Counted from the stretch's first letter, positions 26,948 through 36,437 are shown. The stretch: DNA of 64,000 bases from Paenibacillus sp. IHBB 10380 (GCF_000949425.1 NZ_CP010976.1:248001-312000); one strand, 5' to 3'. Translations and numbers: made by a program. The notes: a model not told the origin generated them from the sequence alone.

Positions 26948-27814
26948 CTAGTATTTCATGGGTAAACGATTACCGTCCATTGGGGATGACACATGCTGAT
27001 CCTTGATGGGAGGTGAGGTGATGCGATACCTTTCAAGTGCCTTTCTCGAAGATTCTAGCATGCGTTTCTTCAAATAATCGCCTTCGATGATACGTACTCT
27101 TTTACCGAGGAAACGAATTTTGGATAGAACATACTCACGCTCATTCGCTATAAAGCTTAAGCAGATTGTATATATTTGTTCAGTTGCATCATAGATGACT
27201 TCCTTCTCGAAGCAGGAGAAGGCATACAAGATACGGGATAATTCTTGATTGTAGGTGTTGACGACCTCAAGTATGACTTGATCTTTAAGCTTATCCAAAA
27301 TCTGTTGAATGTTCGTGAAGGCTTGGACAAGTACCTCAGGTGAAGTAGATTGTTCTGACACCGATACGATGTGGTCAAGTCTCGTGTTCATCAGCGAACG
27401 ATGTCTAAGATGGTACCACAGTAGGTACCATTCTTTTTTGACCATGGAATATTCTAATTTATAGGGAACTCCGTTCTGCGCTGAAGTGGTGCTTCCGCCC
27501 TTCAAACGATAAGTGATGACGATACTACTCTTGTTCAGAATGAATCGGCGACAAGAACGTAGAAGGGGATGGTAGACATGCTTCTCTATACTGCGACCTT
27601 TTTCTATGAAATGTTCTTTGAAATCAAGGGTAGAGTCTTGTTCTAGAACGTTCTTCAATTTATGTAACGTACTCTCAGGAAAAGCTGCCGTTGCCGCTGG
27701 ATGTTCAAGCATGGTCTTAAGCCATGCTCTCTCCTGTGAGGTGATCATGAAGGTACCGGAATCATCTAGACGAGAGATAATCTGATAGTTAAATATTTTC
27801 TCAAATAGATTCAT
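26948..27814 (-). CDS. WYL-domain protein without obvious HTH
   Basis: A 288-residue protein, the second of a tandem pair. The middle carries WYL-like segments (ITYRLKGGSTTSAQ...PYKLEYSMVKKEWYLLWYHLRHRS). WYL domains bind nucleic acid or nucleotide-like ligands and control transcription. The N-terminus has a short helical region but no clear helix-turn-helix, unlike its partner. It overlaps the upstream WYL gene by 14 bp, so it is translated from the same mRNA and may form a heteromer with it. Confidence 0.75.
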   Translation of the reverse strand: MNLFEKIFNYQIISRLDDSGTFMITSQERAWLKTMLEHPAATAAFPESTLHKLKNVLEQDSTLDFKEHFIEKGRSIEKHVYHPLLRSCRRFILNKSSIVITYRLKGGSTTSAQNGVPYKLEYSMVKKEWYLLWYHLRHRSLMNTRLDHIVSVSEQSTSPEVLVQAFTNIQQILDKLKDQVILEVVNTYNQELSRILYAFSCFEKEVIYDATEQIYTICLSFIANEREYVLSKIRFLGKRVRIIEGDYLKKRMLESSRKALERYRITSPPIKDQHVSSPMDGNRLPMKY

Positions 27815-29117
27815 AATACGATTGAAGCTCCTTCCATTCGGCGATCATTTCACTTCGTAGCAAAGGTGGCTCTAATATTTCACAGCTAGACCCGAAACTA
27901 CGGAGCCAAGGTTTGATCTCGTTGGAGCCATTGACAACAATTTCATAGATGAAGGATTGTTCATCTTCTTCTACAATTTGTCCCCATTGCCCCTGCAACA
28001 ACACACGTTCTTTAATAAAGTTTGGTTGTGATAATCCAGGATTAAAGAAGCGAACGCGAACCGTGATTGAGTGGCCTGTATCAATTAACCAACTGTATTG
28101 AATCTTCTCCTCTAATTTCTTGTACACAGCATCAAATAATTGTTCAGAGACCTGTATGTCTTCTCCAATCTGAGTCATGCCCTCTAAGCGATATTTCCTA
28201 ATCCCCTGACGTGAGTCATGAGAGAGTAAGTACCACCTTCCATATTGATGGTCGTATACTACCTTCAGGGGGAGCGTTAACTCTTCACGTCCCTTTGTCT
28301 CGCGTTCGAAGATCGGGTTGGTATTTTTGGAAGCATAACTTTTCTCAGACTTAGGGGAGAAGTATAGAAACTTTATTTTACGATGGTTGTGGATCGCATC
28401 CAAAAGTATAAATAGATGAGCCTCATCCAAAATACGTGAATAGTAGTGGTACTTATATAAAAAAGGTTGTATAGCCTGCTTCTCGGTATGGAGTTGTGCC
28501 ACGTTCTTCTTCAAGCTATCACGGAGTAAATAACCTTGTACGGAGGGAACCTGTGTATTAGCCATCACATCGACAAAATCGAATAGATCGATCAGTTCAT
28601 CCTCAGACAGTGCCTGAATCAGATCATTCTGAATTCGATATCTATGGGGGCGTATGCCAGATTCTCTTACAATCACGCCAACCTCTTCTAAATATTTGAG
28701 GTCTTTACGTATTGTTTTCTCATCCGGTTGAGCAGAGTCGGCGGATAAGCTACCACAACATAGATCTAAAAGTTCCATAGCCGTTAATGCGTTGTGATTG
28801 TGTAAGGCAGCTAAGAGCATAGAGATTCTTTGGCTCTCAGACTCCTTGAGGGACTTCGCACGAAATAGAAATAAGAGCATAGGATCGGCAGAATCATAGT
28901 AATCTAAACGAATGGCTTCCGCTAGTTCTAAGCTTTGTTCATTAGGGAGCTGTTGAGACATACTATGGTTGATTTCTTTTAATTTACGGATTGTTTTATC
29001 AAAAGTATGGACAGAAATACCGAGACGATCCGCGAATTGTTGGCGACTATAAGCCCCACTTGTTAGGACAAGCATACGTAGAAATTGAATCTCTTTATCA
29101 AAGCTTTCCTTAGCCAT
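27801..29117 (-). CDS. HTH-WYL transcriptional regulator
   Basis: A 438-residue DeoR/WYL-type regulator. The N-terminal winged HTH (YSRQQFADRLGISVHTFDKTIRKLKEI) and a second HTH-like block (DEKTIRKDLKYLEEVGVIV) come first. A WYL domain follows (HRKIKFLYF...LPLKVVYDHQYGRWYLLSHDSRQGIRKYRLEGM), then a C-terminal WCX-like extension. I start at ATG 29117 with GGAGG upstream; the longer frame to 29189 lacks a site. It is divergent from the nucleotidyltransferase gene, 196 bp apart, and so is its natural regulator. Confidence 0.85.
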   Translation of the reverse strand: MAKESFDKEIQFLRMLVLTSGAYSRQQFADRLGISVHTFDKTIRKLKEINHSMSQQLPNEQSLELAEAIRLDYYDSADPMLLFLFRAKSLKESESQRISMLLAALHNHNALTAMELLDLCCGSLSADSAQPDEKTIRKDLKYLEEVGVIVRESGIRPHRYRIQNDLIQALSEDELIDLFDFVDVMANTQVPSVQGYLLRDSLKKNVAQLHTEKQAIQPFLYKYHYYSRILDEAHLFILLDAIHNHRKIKFLYFSPKSEKSYASKNTNPIFERETKGREELTLPLKVVYDHQYGRWYLLSHDSRQGIRKYRLEGMTQIGEDIQVSEQLFDAVYKKLEEKIQYSWLIDTGHSITVRVRFFNPGLSQPNFIKERVLLQGQWGQIVEEDEQSFIYEIVVNGSNEIKPWLRSFGSSCEILEPPLLRSEMIAEWKELQSYYESI

Positions 29118-29313
29118 GTCAACCTCCGATTGTAATGCAGATGAATAATATCTTCTCATTGTAACAGGGCTGCCGTCGTAAGTACCCAAAATTATTATTT
29201 ATCGCCATACTTTTGCCATGTTCGTTTACGCTTGAATAAGCGATGATAAGTGCAGAAGAAGATAAGGTACTAGAAAAGTATAGATGCGATGAAGTTAAAT
29301 GGAGGAGATGAAT

Positions 29314-30096
29314 ATGCCGATTATGAAGCAACATATTATGCAACAATTGAGAAAGATAGAAGAGGAAGAATCCGTTAAGATCATATATGCTTGTGAGTCT
29401 GGGAGCCGGGCATGGGGATTTCCATCAAAGGATAGCGATTACGATGTTCGTTTCATATATGTGCGCCCCGTAGAATGGTACTTATCTATTTTTGATAAAA
29501 GAGATGTTATTGAACAGCCCATTAGCAATATGCTGGATATTAATGGTTGGGATCTCAAGAAGGCACTTTATCTGCTTAAAAAATCGAACCCGCCCTTGCT
29601 GGAGTGGCTACAGTCTCCGATTCTGTACTTGGAAACGACTTCGATCGCTGAGCAGATTCGCGAGATGTGTTACTTTATTTATTCCTCACGAACCAGTATG
29701 CAACATTATCTCCATATGGCGAAAGGGAATTATAGAGATTATCTTCAAGGGGAACAGGTCAAAATCAAAAAATACTTTTACGTGCTGCGTCCGATTCTAG
29801 GATGTCAATGGATCGAACATCATCATACCATGCCACCGATGGAATTTGATCGATTAGTTGATGAATGTATTCCCAAGAATAGTGAACTGAGTGCAGCCAT
29901 TGAGAATCTCCTTGTGCGCAAAAAGGCAGGAGATGAAATGGATTATGAACCAAGAATAGAAGTTCTTAATGAATTTCTGGAAGAACGTATAGCCTACTAT
30001 GAAGCATTGGCACCTAGAATGCTTACCGCAAAAAGTGAACATAAAGAACAATTGGATGCCTTATTCCGGTCTGCACTACAAGAGGTCTGGATGTAA
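29314..30096 (+). CDS. RlaP/YcgL-type DNA polymerase beta-like nucleotidyltransferase
   Basis: 260 residues. The minimal nucleotidyltransferase core reads GSRAWGFPSKDSDYDVRF, with the GS motif and the metal-binding DxD, followed by VRPVEWYLSI, the pattern of the YcgL/RlaP family (COG3541). RlaP members are linked in the literature to RNA repair gene neighbourhoods; their direct activity is little known. GGAGGA seven bases upstream selects ATG 29314 over ATG 29308, which overlaps it. Divergent WYL regulators suggest damage- or stress-responsive control. Confidence 0.82.
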   Translation: MPIMKQHIMQQLRKIEEEESVKIIYACESGSRAWGFPSKDSDYDVRFIYVRPVEWYLSIFDKRDVIEQPISNMLDINGWDLKKALYLLKKSNPPLLEWLQSPILYLETTSIAEQIREMCYFIYSSRTSMQHYLHMAKGNYRDYLQGEQVKIKKYFYVLRPILGCQWIEHHHTMPPMEFDRLVDECIPKNSELSAAIENLLVRKKAGDEMDYEPRIEVLNEFLEERIAYYEALAPRMLTAKSEHKEQLDALFRSALQEVWM

Positions 30097-30117
30097 ATAG
30101 AATGACGATATACTAAT

Positions 30118-30156
30118 AAAGCCGATCCGTAGGAATGAACCCCACAGATCGGCTTT
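30118..30156. terminator. Bidirectional terminator
   Basis: AAAGCCGATC (30118-30127) and its perfect complement GATCGGCTTT (30147-30156), 19-nt loop. It lies between the convergent nucleotidyltransferase gene and the small minus-strand gene. Confidence 0.8.
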
Positions 30157-30182
30157 AATATGGTTATCTCATGAAGGTCATG

Positions 30183-30419
30183 TTAAGTCCAATACCAGAA
30201 GAAACCTTCCCGATCCCATGCTGCTTTACCTCCATGTAACTTTTTAAATGCCTTTTTGGCATCTTTAGAAATGGATGGGTTCCCATTCTCGTTAACATAA
30301 ATAAATGCTTCACCGAAGTTAGCTAGAATATGAGAAACGGCTTCAGTCTGATCTAACCTCCCAGAAGACTTTACTTCATTAAGCATCCATTCAGCCACTT
30401 GATCTGCTGAGTATTCCAT
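30183..30419 (-). CDS. Small DUF6953-like protein
   Basis: A 78-residue soluble protein: YSADQVAEWMLNEV at the start, FGEAFIYVNENGNPSISKDAKKAFKKL in the middle and an aromatic end (REGFFWYWT). From memory this matches a small Bacillota family listed as DUF6953, of unknown function. AAGGAGAGA before the ATG supports expression. It is alone, with the Fur-box-preceded iron operon starting 255 bp away on the other strand. Confidence 0.7.
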   Translation of the reverse strand: MEYSADQVAEWMLNEVKSSGRLDQTEAVSHILANFGEAFIYVNENGNPSISKDAKKAFKKLHGGKAAWDREGFFWYWT

Positions 30420-30591
30420 GTGTATCTCTCCTTATATCTAAATATAGAAAATAATGCTTTGATGTAAGGAACATTATACATCTCGATTTGAACAATAACA
30501 AAGCATCTTCTTTATATCTCCAATAGACCAATGGATTAGAGGCATTGTTGTCATCCAACATTTTGTACAAGAAAAAAGTGACATTTGTCCA

Positions 30592-30650
30592 TTGCCAAAT
30601 CTTGATATTATATATAATATAGATAAGTATGCGAATGATAATCAATATCA
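30592..30650 (+). promoter_or_regulatory. Promoter with Fur-box-like operator of the iron operon
   Basis: TTGCCA (30592-30597) and TAATAT (30615-30620) form a possible -35/-10 with a 17-bp spacer. Just downstream TGATAAT-C-AATATCA (30636-30650) matches the Fur 7-1-7 consensus at 12 of 14 arm positions. Fur bound there would block initiation, so the permease operon should be induced by iron starvation. The rest of 30420-30674 is A+T rich with no gene. Confidence 0.65.
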
Positions 30651-30674
30651 TTGGATTTAGAAAGGGAGAAATAA

Positions 30675-31730
30675 ATGCAATACTCAATAAAAGCAGGCGA
30701 AGAAGTAGAGAAACCATCAGCTGTAAAATATCCATCTCGTCCATGGGCGGCAACGTTAATATTAGTTGGTGGAATGATTGCGCTAGTATTTGGGATAGGT
30801 CTGTGTATCTCGTTAGGAGCAGCGGATATTAAATTGTCAGTCGTGTGGGATGCTATTTTCCACTTTAATCCTGAATTAACGCAGCATCAAATTATACAGG
30901 ATTTACGTTTTCCACGTGTTCTTGGCGGAGCCATGGTAGGTGCCTGTTTTGCAGTAGCAGGTGCAATTATGCAAGGAATGACACGAAATCCATTAGCTGA
31001 TTCCGGGCTTCTTGGATTAAACTCAGGAGCAGGATTTGCGCTTGCGCTCTGTTTTGCTTTTGCGCCAGGTCTACCCTTTTTGTATTTAATTATGTTTTCA
31101 TTTCTCGGGGCAGCACTTGGAGCAGGGCTTGTCTATGGCGTAGGATCATTCTCTAGAACAGGTTTGAGTCCAATTCGTCTTGTTCTTGCAGGAGCAGCGG
31201 TTAGTGCTTTATTGTCTGCGTTAAGTGAAGGTATTCAGTTATATTTCCGTATTGGACAAGATTTGGCTTTTTGGTATGCCGGCGGAGTAGCTGGAACGAC
31301 TTGGTTACAGCTCAAAATTATGTTTCCTTGGGTTGGAGGGGCAATTATAGGTGCGATTATGCTATCTCCCTCCATTACACTCCTTAGCCTCGGGGACGAT
31401 ATTGCAGCAGGACTTGGTCAACGAACCAAATTAGTCAAATTACTTGGAGCGATAATCGTTCTAATATTAGCAGGTTCGGCTGTATCGGTTGTCGGTGTGG
31501 TTGGTTTTGTAGGACTGATTATCCCTCACTTGACACGTATGCTTGTAGGTGTTGATTATCGCTGGATTATACCTTGTTCAGCTGTGTTGGGGAGTCTGCT
31601 TGTAATGTTAGCAGATTTAACAGCACGTATTATTAATCCACCCTATGAGACACCTATTGGAGCGTTAATTGCTCTGATTGGCGTACCGTTCTTCCTTTAT
31701 CTTGCACGTAAAGAAAGGAGAGCATTATAA
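30675..31730 (+). CDS. FecCD-family siderophore permease, first subunit
   Basis: A 351-residue BtuC/FecCD-fold permease. The sequence LRFPRVLGGAMVGACFAVAG then IMQGMTRNPLADSGLLGLNSGA is the classical FecCD signature; the ATPase-coupling region is LSLGDDIAAGLGQRTK, and GVVGFVGLIIPHLTRMLVG is near the end. About nine to ten membrane helices. GGGAGAAATA before the ATG, and a Fur box upstream. The second subunit follows with no gap. No binding protein or ATPase gene is present, so it must share those, as B. subtilis permeases share YusV. Confidence 0.92.
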   Translation: MQYSIKAGEEVEKPSAVKYPSRPWAATLILVGGMIALVFGIGLCISLGAADIKLSVVWDAIFHFNPELTQHQIIQDLRFPRVLGGAMVGACFAVAGAIMQGMTRNPLADSGLLGLNSGAGFALALCFAFAPGLPFLYLIMFSFLGAALGAGLVYGVGSFSRTGLSPIRLVLAGAAVSALLSALSEGIQLYFRIGQDLAFWYAGGVAGTTWLQLKIMFPWVGGAIIGAIMLSPSITLLSLGDDIAAGLGQRTKLVKLLGAIIVLILAGSAVSVVGVVGFVGLIIPHLTRMLVGVDYRWIIPCSAVLGSLLVMLADLTARIINPPYETPIGALIALIGVPFFLYLARKERRAL

Positions 31731-32771
31731 ATGTCATCTATTGAATCGCAAACATTATCAGCAGATCGCCGAAAGAAAGTTCGTGATATAACAGTCATCT
31801 CGATATTTAGTGCACTCATTATTATTGCGTTTATGATCAGTATGAATACAGGGTTCATCAGGCTTTCACCGATGGAATTGTTACGTACTTTATTTGGATA
31901 TGGTACAGATAAACAAGAACTTATTCTATTTGAATTTAGACTTCCACGGATTGTTATTTCTGTCCTTGTCGGAGCAGGACTTGCTGTCTCAGGTTGTATT
32001 TTACAAGGAATTTCACGTAATGCACTGGCTGATCCTGGTATTCTGGGGATTAACGCAGGAGCAGGGCTAGTAGTCATGCTGTTTATTTCCTTTTATCCAA
32101 CAACGACTGCTGCACCCACTTTCTTATTGCCAGTTCTAGCTTTGCTTGGTGCAGGGTTGACAGCCATGTTAATATACACACTTTCCTATAAGCGTCATGA
32201 AGGAATATCTCCTTCACGGTTGTTATTAACTGGAATAGCAGTGGCTGCTGGAATTAGTGCAGTTACCATTGTACTTACTCTAAATCTAAGACCTGATCAA
32301 TATCAGACCGTGGCTACTTGGATGGCAGGTAGTATCTGGGGATCGACTTGGAAGTTTGTTCTGGCTTTGCTACCGTGGATCGTCATATTAATCCCTTACG
32401 TTATGTCAAAAGCTCGCGTACTTAATGTCTTGAGTCTGGGGGATCAAATGGCTCAGGGCCTTGGAACGAGAGTCGAAAAAGAACGTTTATTGCTACTAGC
32501 CGCTGCAGTGGGTCTTGCCGGTTCTTGTGTATCCGTTAGTGGGGGTATAGGTTTTGTCGGTCTGATTGCTCCTCATTTAGGGAGAAGACTTGTTGGACCT
32601 CGGCATCAGGCACTACTTCCTGCATCAGCTTTAATTGGTGGTTTTCTTGTTATTGTAGCCGATACTCTGGGTCGTTGGGTTATACGTCCGTCTGAGGTTC
32701 CAGCGGGGATTGTCGTTGCAGTCATTGGTGCACCTTACTTTCTCTACTTACTCTCACGGACAAAGGGCTAG
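31731..32771 (+). CDS. FecCD-family siderophore permease, second subunit
   Basis: A 346-residue partner permease. Motifs are FEFRLPRIVISVLVGAGLAVSG, LQGISRNALADPGILGINAGAG, LSLGDQMAQGLGTRVEKER and GGIGFVGLIAPHLGRRLVG. The ATG follows the first subunit's stop immediately, with AAAGGAGAG upstream. A heterodimeric Fe(III)-siderophore channel is the likely product. The next gene, an ABC exporter, starts 46 bp later, probably in the same operon. Confidence 0.92.
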   Translation: MSSIESQTLSADRRKKVRDITVISIFSALIIIAFMISMNTGFIRLSPMELLRTLFGYGTDKQELILFEFRLPRIVISVLVGAGLAVSGCILQGISRNALADPGILGINAGAGLVVMLFISFYPTTTAAPTFLLPVLALLGAGLTAMLIYTLSYKRHEGISPSRLLLTGIAVAAGISAVTIVLTLNLRPDQYQTVATWMAGSIWGSTWKFVLALLPWIVILIPYVMSKARVLNVLSLGDQMAQGLGTRVEKERLLLLAAAVGLAGSCVSVSGGIGFVGLIAPHLGRRLVGPRHQALLPASALIGGFLVIVADTLGRWVIRPSEVPAGIVVAVIGAPYFLYLLSRTKG

Positions 32772-32816
32772 CCTATTTCAACCTTTTTTTTAAAATATAT
32801 AGAAAGTAGGTGCAAC

Positions 32817-34538
32817 GTGCTACGTCGGTTTTTTTCATACTATCGGCCTTATAGAGGGCTTTTCATATTAGATTTCGGTTGTGCAATTTTTGCAGCTATT
32901 CTTGAATTAGTCTTCCCCCTTGCTGTAAATAGGGTATTAGATGATTATCTTCCGGGCGGGGACTGGAGCGTCATTATATGGGCGTGTGTCGTCTTGTTAG
33001 CTATTTATGTAGTGAGTTCTGTACTGCATTATGTGGTTTCCTATTGGGGCCATATGTTAGGCATAAACATTGAAACAGATATGAGAAAAAAGTTGTTTGA
33101 TCATGTTCAGAAGCTTTCTTTTCGATTTTTTGATAATACGAAGACAGGGCATCTTGTATCCAGAATGACGAATGATTTGATGGATATTGGAGAGATTGCT
33201 CACCATGGTCCTGAGGATTTATTCATTGCTGTAATGACGTTGGTGGGTGCGTTCTCTTTAATGTTATCTATCAATTGGCAGCTGGCAGTGCTTACTTTCG
33301 TGATTGTTCCCTTACTTATTTATTTATCTATTTATTTCAGTAAAAAAATGACACGTGCCTTTAACCGTATGTTTGCGGATATTGCTGACTTTAATGCTCG
33401 TGTTGAGAACAACGTAAGTGGTATTCGTGTCGTTCAAGCATTCTCGAATGAGACTCATGAGAAAAGTCGCTTTGCTGTCAATAACGAGCGTTTCCGTCAG
33501 ACGAAGTCGATTGCTTATCGCATTATGGCTTTGAATTCATCACTAAGTTACATACTTATGCGCTCCGTTTCTTTATTTGTTCTCGGTTGTGGTACTTGGT
33601 TTGTCATAGAAGGACATATGACACATGGTGAATTTATTGCTTTTGTATTGTTATCCAATGTGTTCTTAGATCCTATTCGAATGATTAACCAAGTTATTGA
33701 GATGTATCCCAAAGGAATTGCAGGCTTCAGACGATACAACGATTTACTTGAAACAGAGCCGGATGTGGCTGATCGTTCCGATGCAGTCTATGTTGATCAT
33801 CTGAAAGGTGACATTCAATTTAAAAATGTGACCTTTGGTTATGAGAACAAAGAAGATGTATTGAGAGATATTAGCTTAAACATTCAAGCTGGGGAAACCG
33901 TAGCATTTGTTGGACCCTCGGGAGCGGGTAAGACCACGATATGTAGTTTGTTACCGCGCTTTTACGATGTCAAATCTGGAAGTATCATAGTGGATGGTAT
34001 GGATATAAGGCAGATGAAGCTCGAATCATTGCGTAAGCAAATTGGGATTGTGCAGCAAGATGTGTTCTTATTCGATGGAACCATTCGAGAGAACATTGCT
34101 TATGGTAAGCTCGACGCAACGGAGGCAGAGATTTGGACTGCAGCGAAACGTGCACAATTGGAGGAAATTATTCTGTCACAGAATGAAGGGCTGGATACGC
34201 TAATTGGTGAGCGCGGCGTGAAATTATCCGGTGGACAGAAGCAGCGGCTTTCGATTGCACGAATGTTCCTTAAGAATCCTCCTATTCTTATTCTCGATGA
34301 AGCCACTTCAGCGCTGGATACGGAGACAGAAGCAGCTATTCAAGAATCCCTTGCTGAACTATCAGAGGGTCGCACTACATTAGTCATCGCACATCGCCTA
34401 GCAACGATCAAGAATGCCAATCGCATTGTTGTCGTTACAGAAGAGGGCATTACCGAACAAGGAAATCATACAGAATTGCTAGCGGCTGGTGGTATGTATA
34501 GTAGATTACATCGTGCTCAATTCAATTTTGATATATGA
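32817..34538 (+). CDS. ABC exporter, fused permease-ATPase
   Basis: A 573-residue half-transporter of the MsbA/Sav1866 type. Six membrane helices (about 1-320) are followed by an ATPase with Walker A GPSGAGKTT, Q-loop QQDVFLFDG, signature LSGGQKQRL, Walker B ILILDEATSALD and H-loop IAHRLAT. GTG start with AGTAGGTG nearby. Placement behind the iron permeases suggests siderophore secretion or recycling, or an iron-linked export task. That is inference; the fold itself is generic. Confidence 0.9.
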   Translation: MLRRFFSYYRPYRGLFILDFGCAIFAAILELVFPLAVNRVLDDYLPGGDWSVIIWACVVLLAIYVVSSVLHYVVSYWGHMLGINIETDMRKKLFDHVQKLSFRFFDNTKTGHLVSRMTNDLMDIGEIAHHGPEDLFIAVMTLVGAFSLMLSINWQLAVLTFVIVPLLIYLSIYFSKKMTRAFNRMFADIADFNARVENNVSGIRVVQAFSNETHEKSRFAVNNERFRQTKSIAYRIMALNSSLSYILMRSVSLFVLGCGTWFVIEGHMTHGEFIAFVLLSNVFLDPIRMINQVIEMYPKGIAGFRRYNDLLETEPDVADRSDAVYVDHLKGDIQFKNVTFGYENKEDVLRDISLNIQAGETVAFVGPSGAGKTTICSLLPRFYDVKSGSIIVDGMDIRQMKLESLRKQIGIVQQDVFLFDGTIRENIAYGKLDATEAEIWTAAKRAQLEEIILSQNEGLDTLIGERGVKLSGGQKQRLSIARMFLKNPPILILDEATSALDTETEAAIQESLAELSEGRTTLVIAHRLATIKNANRIVVVTEEGITEQGNHTELLAAGGMYSRLHRAQFNFDI

Positions 34539-34595
34539 CGGAAAGGTTCATGAAAATACGTTTGTAAATCGATAAATCATATTGGAGGAATTGTC

Positions 34596-35627
34596 ATGAC
34601 TGAAGGATTAGAACTGTTTGATGTTACTATTATCGGTGGAGGCCCCGCAGGAATGTACACTGCCTTCTATAGCGGTATGCGTGATCTAAAGACAAAATTG
34701 ATTGAGTACGGACCTGAGCTGGGAGGACGTATTCTTATATATCCTGAGAAAATCATCTGGGACGTTGGGGGGGTTACTCCCATTATGGGAGAGAAGCTAA
34801 TCTCACAGCTGGATGAGCAAGCAAGAACGTTTGATCCAACCGTATGCTTAAACCAGCAGATTACGAAACTCGATAAGTTAGCTGATGGAAATTTTCTATT
34901 GACTGCCGCAACGGGGGAGAAGCACTTGACTCGAACGGTTATTCTGACCGTTGGATATGGTATCTTGACCATGCAAAAGTTAGATATCGAGGGTGCGGAT
35001 CGTTATGAAGTAACCAATCTACACTACACCGTACAAGAGCTAGAAGGTTTCCGTGGGAAGCATGTCCTTATCTCAGGAGGCGGTAATTCAGCAGTTGACT
35101 GGGCGAATGAATTGGAACCGATTGCTGCAAGTGTCACCGTTGTACATCGTCGGGATCGATTCGGGGGGCATGAATTTAACGTGCTTAAGATGAAGCAGTC
35201 CTCTGTAGACGTACGGACACCCTACGCATTGACTCAGTTACATGGAAATGGAACATCAATTGATCAGGTGTCAGTCACGCACATGGAGACTGAGGAAGTT
35301 ATCCGATTTGATGTTGATCATGTCATCATCAATCATGGTATGAGGTGTGATTATGGTCCGATACTCGATTGGGGACTAAATATTCAAGATGATTTACTTG
35401 TGGTAAACGACAAGATGGAGACAAACATACCTGGGATATTTGCTGCAGGTGATTTTGTAAGTCATCCTAGCAAAGTACGGCTGATTGCAGGGACTTTCGT
35501 CGATGGAGCACTAGCTTTGAACAGTGCTAAATTATATATGGATCCCGAAGCCTCTAAGGTGGCGTATGTATCTTCTCATAATGAGCGCTTTGTTGAGAAG
35601 AATAAGAAGATTGAAGCAACTCTGTAG
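34596..35627 (+). CDS. Ferredoxin/flavodoxin-NADP+ reductase (YumC type)
   Basis: A 343-residue thioredoxin-reductase-like flavoprotein. FAD-binding [18 protein letters not shown], the NADP-binding [15 protein letters not shown] with the HRRDRF phosphate-binding loop, and the C-terminal [19 protein letters not shown] are present. The CxxC of true thioredoxin reductases is missing, which points to the YumC/Fnr2 group. In an iron operon it could supply electrons for releasing iron from imported siderophores. GGAGG precedes the ATG. Confidence 0.88.
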   Translation: MTEGLELFDVTIIGGGPAGMYTAFYSGMRDLKTKLIEYGPELGGRILIYPEKIIWDVGGVTPIMGEKLISQLDEQARTFDPTVCLNQQITKLDKLADGNFLLTAATGEKHLTRTVILTVGYGILTMQKLDIEGADRYEVTNLHYTVQELEGFRGKHVLISGGGNSAVDWANELEPIAASVTVVHRRDRFGGHEFNVLKMKQSSVDVRTPYALTQLHGNGTSIDQVSVTHMETEEVIRFDVDHVIINHGMRCDYGPILDWGLNIQDDLLVVNDKMETNIPGIFAAGDFVSHPSKVRLIAGTFVDGALALNSAKLYMDPEASKVAYVSSHNERFVEKNKKIEATL

Positions 35628-35660
35628 TCGATTCATCTCATGGTTTGAGGTTTAATTTAT

Positions 35661-35698
35661 CTAATCGAAATCATGACTTTAATCATGATTTCGATTAG
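35661..35698. repeat. Perfect 16-bp inverted repeat
   Basis: CTAATCGAAATCATGA (35661-35676) and its exact complement (35683-35698) around CTTTAA. It lies 33 bp after the reductase stop and about 50 bp before the glutathione peroxidase start. No T run follows on the plus strand, so it is either a weak terminator or mRNA hairpin, or an operator. Confidence 0.7.
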
Positions 35699-35749
35699 AA
35701 TAAACATAGTAACAATAAACTATTACATATGAATAAGAGGAAAACTAAG

Positions 35750-36301
35750 ATGAGTATTTATGATTTTAATTTTCAAGCTGTGGGAATGAATGGTCAAGTT
35801 AGTTCATTAGAAGCCTTTAAAGGAAAGGTTGTATTGATTGTAAATACGGCCAGTAAATGTGGATTTACTTATCAGTATGAAGATTTACAAAAATTATATG
35901 ATCGCTATAAAGACAAAGGATTTGTGGTATTAGGGTTTCCTTCCAACCATTTTGATGATCAAGAACCTGGTAACAATGAAGAAATTAAAACTTTTTGTAA
36001 GTTGAATTACGGGGTAACGTTTCCTATGTTTGAAAAGTTGAATGTGAGAGATGAGCATGCTCATCCATTGTTTAACTATTTGACAGCGGTTAAGCCGTTT
36101 AAAGGATTTAATCCTTTTCATCCTGTATCTAAGCTATTAACTTCAGTCATCAATGAGAAAGTGCCAGAGTATATGCATGGCGATTCTATTAAATGGAATT
36201 TCACTAAATTCTTATTAGATAGAAATGGTAACGTGATTCATCGTTTTGAAGCCATGACAGATACCATTGATATGGAGCAGGATATTGAGAGCTTATTATA
36301 A
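35750..36301 (+). CDS. Glutathione peroxidase family thiol peroxidase
   Basis: A 183-residue peroxidase. The active-site Cys is in NTASKCGFTYQYEDLQ, with conserved LGFPSNHF (usually FPCNQF) and KWNFTKFLLDRNG holding the Trp/Asn of the catalytic tetrad. Bacterial members usually use thioredoxin. The FPSNHF variant lacks the usual Cys in FPCNQF. AAGAGGAAAA supports ATG 35750 over ATG 35729. It lies next to the iron operon, fitting peroxide defence. Confidence 0.9.
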   Translation: MSIYDFNFQAVGMNGQVSSLEAFKGKVVLIVNTASKCGFTYQYEDLQKLYDRYKDKGFVVLGFPSNHFDDQEPGNNEEIKTFCKLNYGVTFPMFEKLNVRDEHAHPLFNYLTAVKPFKGFNPFHPVSKLLTSVINEKVPEYMHGDSIKWNFTKFLLDRNGNVIHRFEAMTDTIDMEQDIESLL

Positions 36302-36310
36302 GAATGAATG

Positions 36311-36338
36311 AGACTTAGTACAAGTATTAAGTCTTTTT
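36311..36338 (+). terminator. Rho-independent terminator after the peroxidase
   Basis: AGACTTA (36311-36317) pairs perfectly with TAAGTCT (36328-36334), 10-nt loop, then TTTTA. Confidence 0.7.
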
Positions 36339-36407
36339 ATTGTTATAACTGGAAGATATGAAGTTAAGGTTTTGATAAAACAAAGATTTCTTCATTGGAT
36401 TTAATCT

Positions 36408-36437
36408 TCGACAAGTTTTGTAGTTTTATTGTATAAT
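36408..36437 (+). promoter_or_regulatory. Candidate promoter upstream of the FMN riboswitch
   Basis: TCGACA (36408-36413) and a perfect TATAAT (36432-36437), 18-bp spacer. A transcript would start near 36444, about 130 nt before the aptamer. The stretch 36444-36572 is A+T rich, with no other feature seen. Confidence 0.4.
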
